A stretch of 64,000 bases of DNA from Paracoccaceae bacterium (GTDB lineage Bacteria; Pseudomonadota; Alphaproteobacteria; Rhodobacterales; Rhodobacteraceae), in NCBI GenBank assembly GCA_027013095.1, contig JALUYI010000019.1, positions 124,001 to 188,000 of the forward strand, written 5' to 3'. The position numbers and the translations under genes were made by a program. Below are positions 63,866 to 64,000 of this stretch, one piece after another. Every line of letters begins with the position of its first letter. Within the stretch, counting starts at the first letter, position 1. Under the pieces are notes generated by a model. The model had not been told where the DNA came from and did no database searches. It was given only the letters and a program-made list of their open reading frames with translations.

Positions 63866-64000
63866 ATGGCAAGACAGCGGCCAACAGCGGGAGTCTGGGG
63901 TGGAGTCGGGTTGCGGCACGGTCTGCTGGTTCTGGCGATGGCCGGCCTTTTGAGCGCCTGCGCGGCGACCTACTCGAACCACGGCTATGCGCCCACCGAC
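63866..64000 (+). CDS. bamE: Outer-membrane assembly lipoprotein BamE/SmpA (partial)
   Basis: These are the first 45 codons of a rightward gene that continues beyond the window. They encode a signal peptide (LRHGLLVLAMAGLL) and a lipobox LSAC, followed by AATYSNHGYAPTD, which matches the mature N-terminus of rhodobacterial BamE proteins. The start is the ATG at 63866. It is divergent from the DUF177 gene, with 113 bp between the starts. Confidence 0.82.
   Translation, partial: MARQRPTAGVWGGVGLRHGLLVLAMAGLLSACAATYSNHGYAPTD

Noticed and set aside
1-64000. CRISPR arrays, rRNA genes or prophage modules
   Set aside because: I saw no regularly spaced direct repeats, rRNA signatures, or clusters of phage structural or integrase genes. 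Only isolated insertion-sequence remnants are present.

Overview
The window looks like a chromosomal segment of a Rhodobacterales (Roseobacter/Paracoccaceae-type) alphaproteobacterium. This rests on the high-GC coding style, the complete clade-I nitrous oxide reductase cluster in the order nosR-Z-D-F-Y-L-X, the TAXI-TRAP and peptide/branched-chain ABC uptake systems, and the housekeeping blocks dgt/argS/SPOR/nagZ/scpA/scpB and ihfA/fabH/plsX/rpmF/DUF177/bamE. The genus cannot be fixed from the sequence alone.

Layout. 1-822: 5' part of a membrane sensor running off the left edge. 963-6814: UvrD/PcrA helicase, then a TAXI receptor and its fused TRAP permease separated by a terminator hairpin. 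6948-16356: a COG0523 GTPase and an amidohydrolase, transcribed divergently from a LysR regulator and a five-gene peptide ABC transporter whose binding-protein gene carries a frameshift. 16429-25280: the nos cluster, preceded by a perfect TTGAC-N4-GTCAA (FNR/NNR type) box placed for activation. 25800-34171: a Tat-exported 2',3'-cyclic nucleotidase, a FadR-type GntR regulator and a branched-chain-type ABC transporter with an Asp/Glu/hydantoin racemase; the cpdB-like and livJ-like promoters share an 18/20 bp element. 34172-38747: a catabolic triad (diaminopropionate ammonia-lyase-like enzyme, M24 hydrolase, EutA/maleate-isomerase-like enzyme) flanked on both sides by insertion-sequence debris. 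38748-43113: a leftward operon of two FtsX-like permeases, a LolD/MacB-type ATPase, a small Tat-exported protein and a TauE/SafE permease, divergent from an RND efflux pair (43340-47811). 47938-64000: patatin-like protein, tRNA-Thr, erpA, dgt, marC, argS, SPOR protein, nagZ, scpA, scpB, two unrecognised small membrane proteins, dCTP deaminase, tRNA-Pro, and the MerR/ihfA/fabH/plsX/rpmF/DUF177 block with the start of bamE.

How the genes work together. The nos genes encode N2O reductase (NosZ), its electron-donating flavo/iron-sulfur protein (NosR), copper-site assembly (NosDFY, NosL) and the flavin transferase that loads NosR (NosX). The uptake systems, hydrolases, lyase and racemases suggest scavenging of peptides and modified amino acids; their substrates cannot be read from sequence. 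The least explained parts are the 38.7-43.1 kb ABC/TauE operon, the 34.9-38.1 kb triad and the 57.4-58.2 kb membrane pair.
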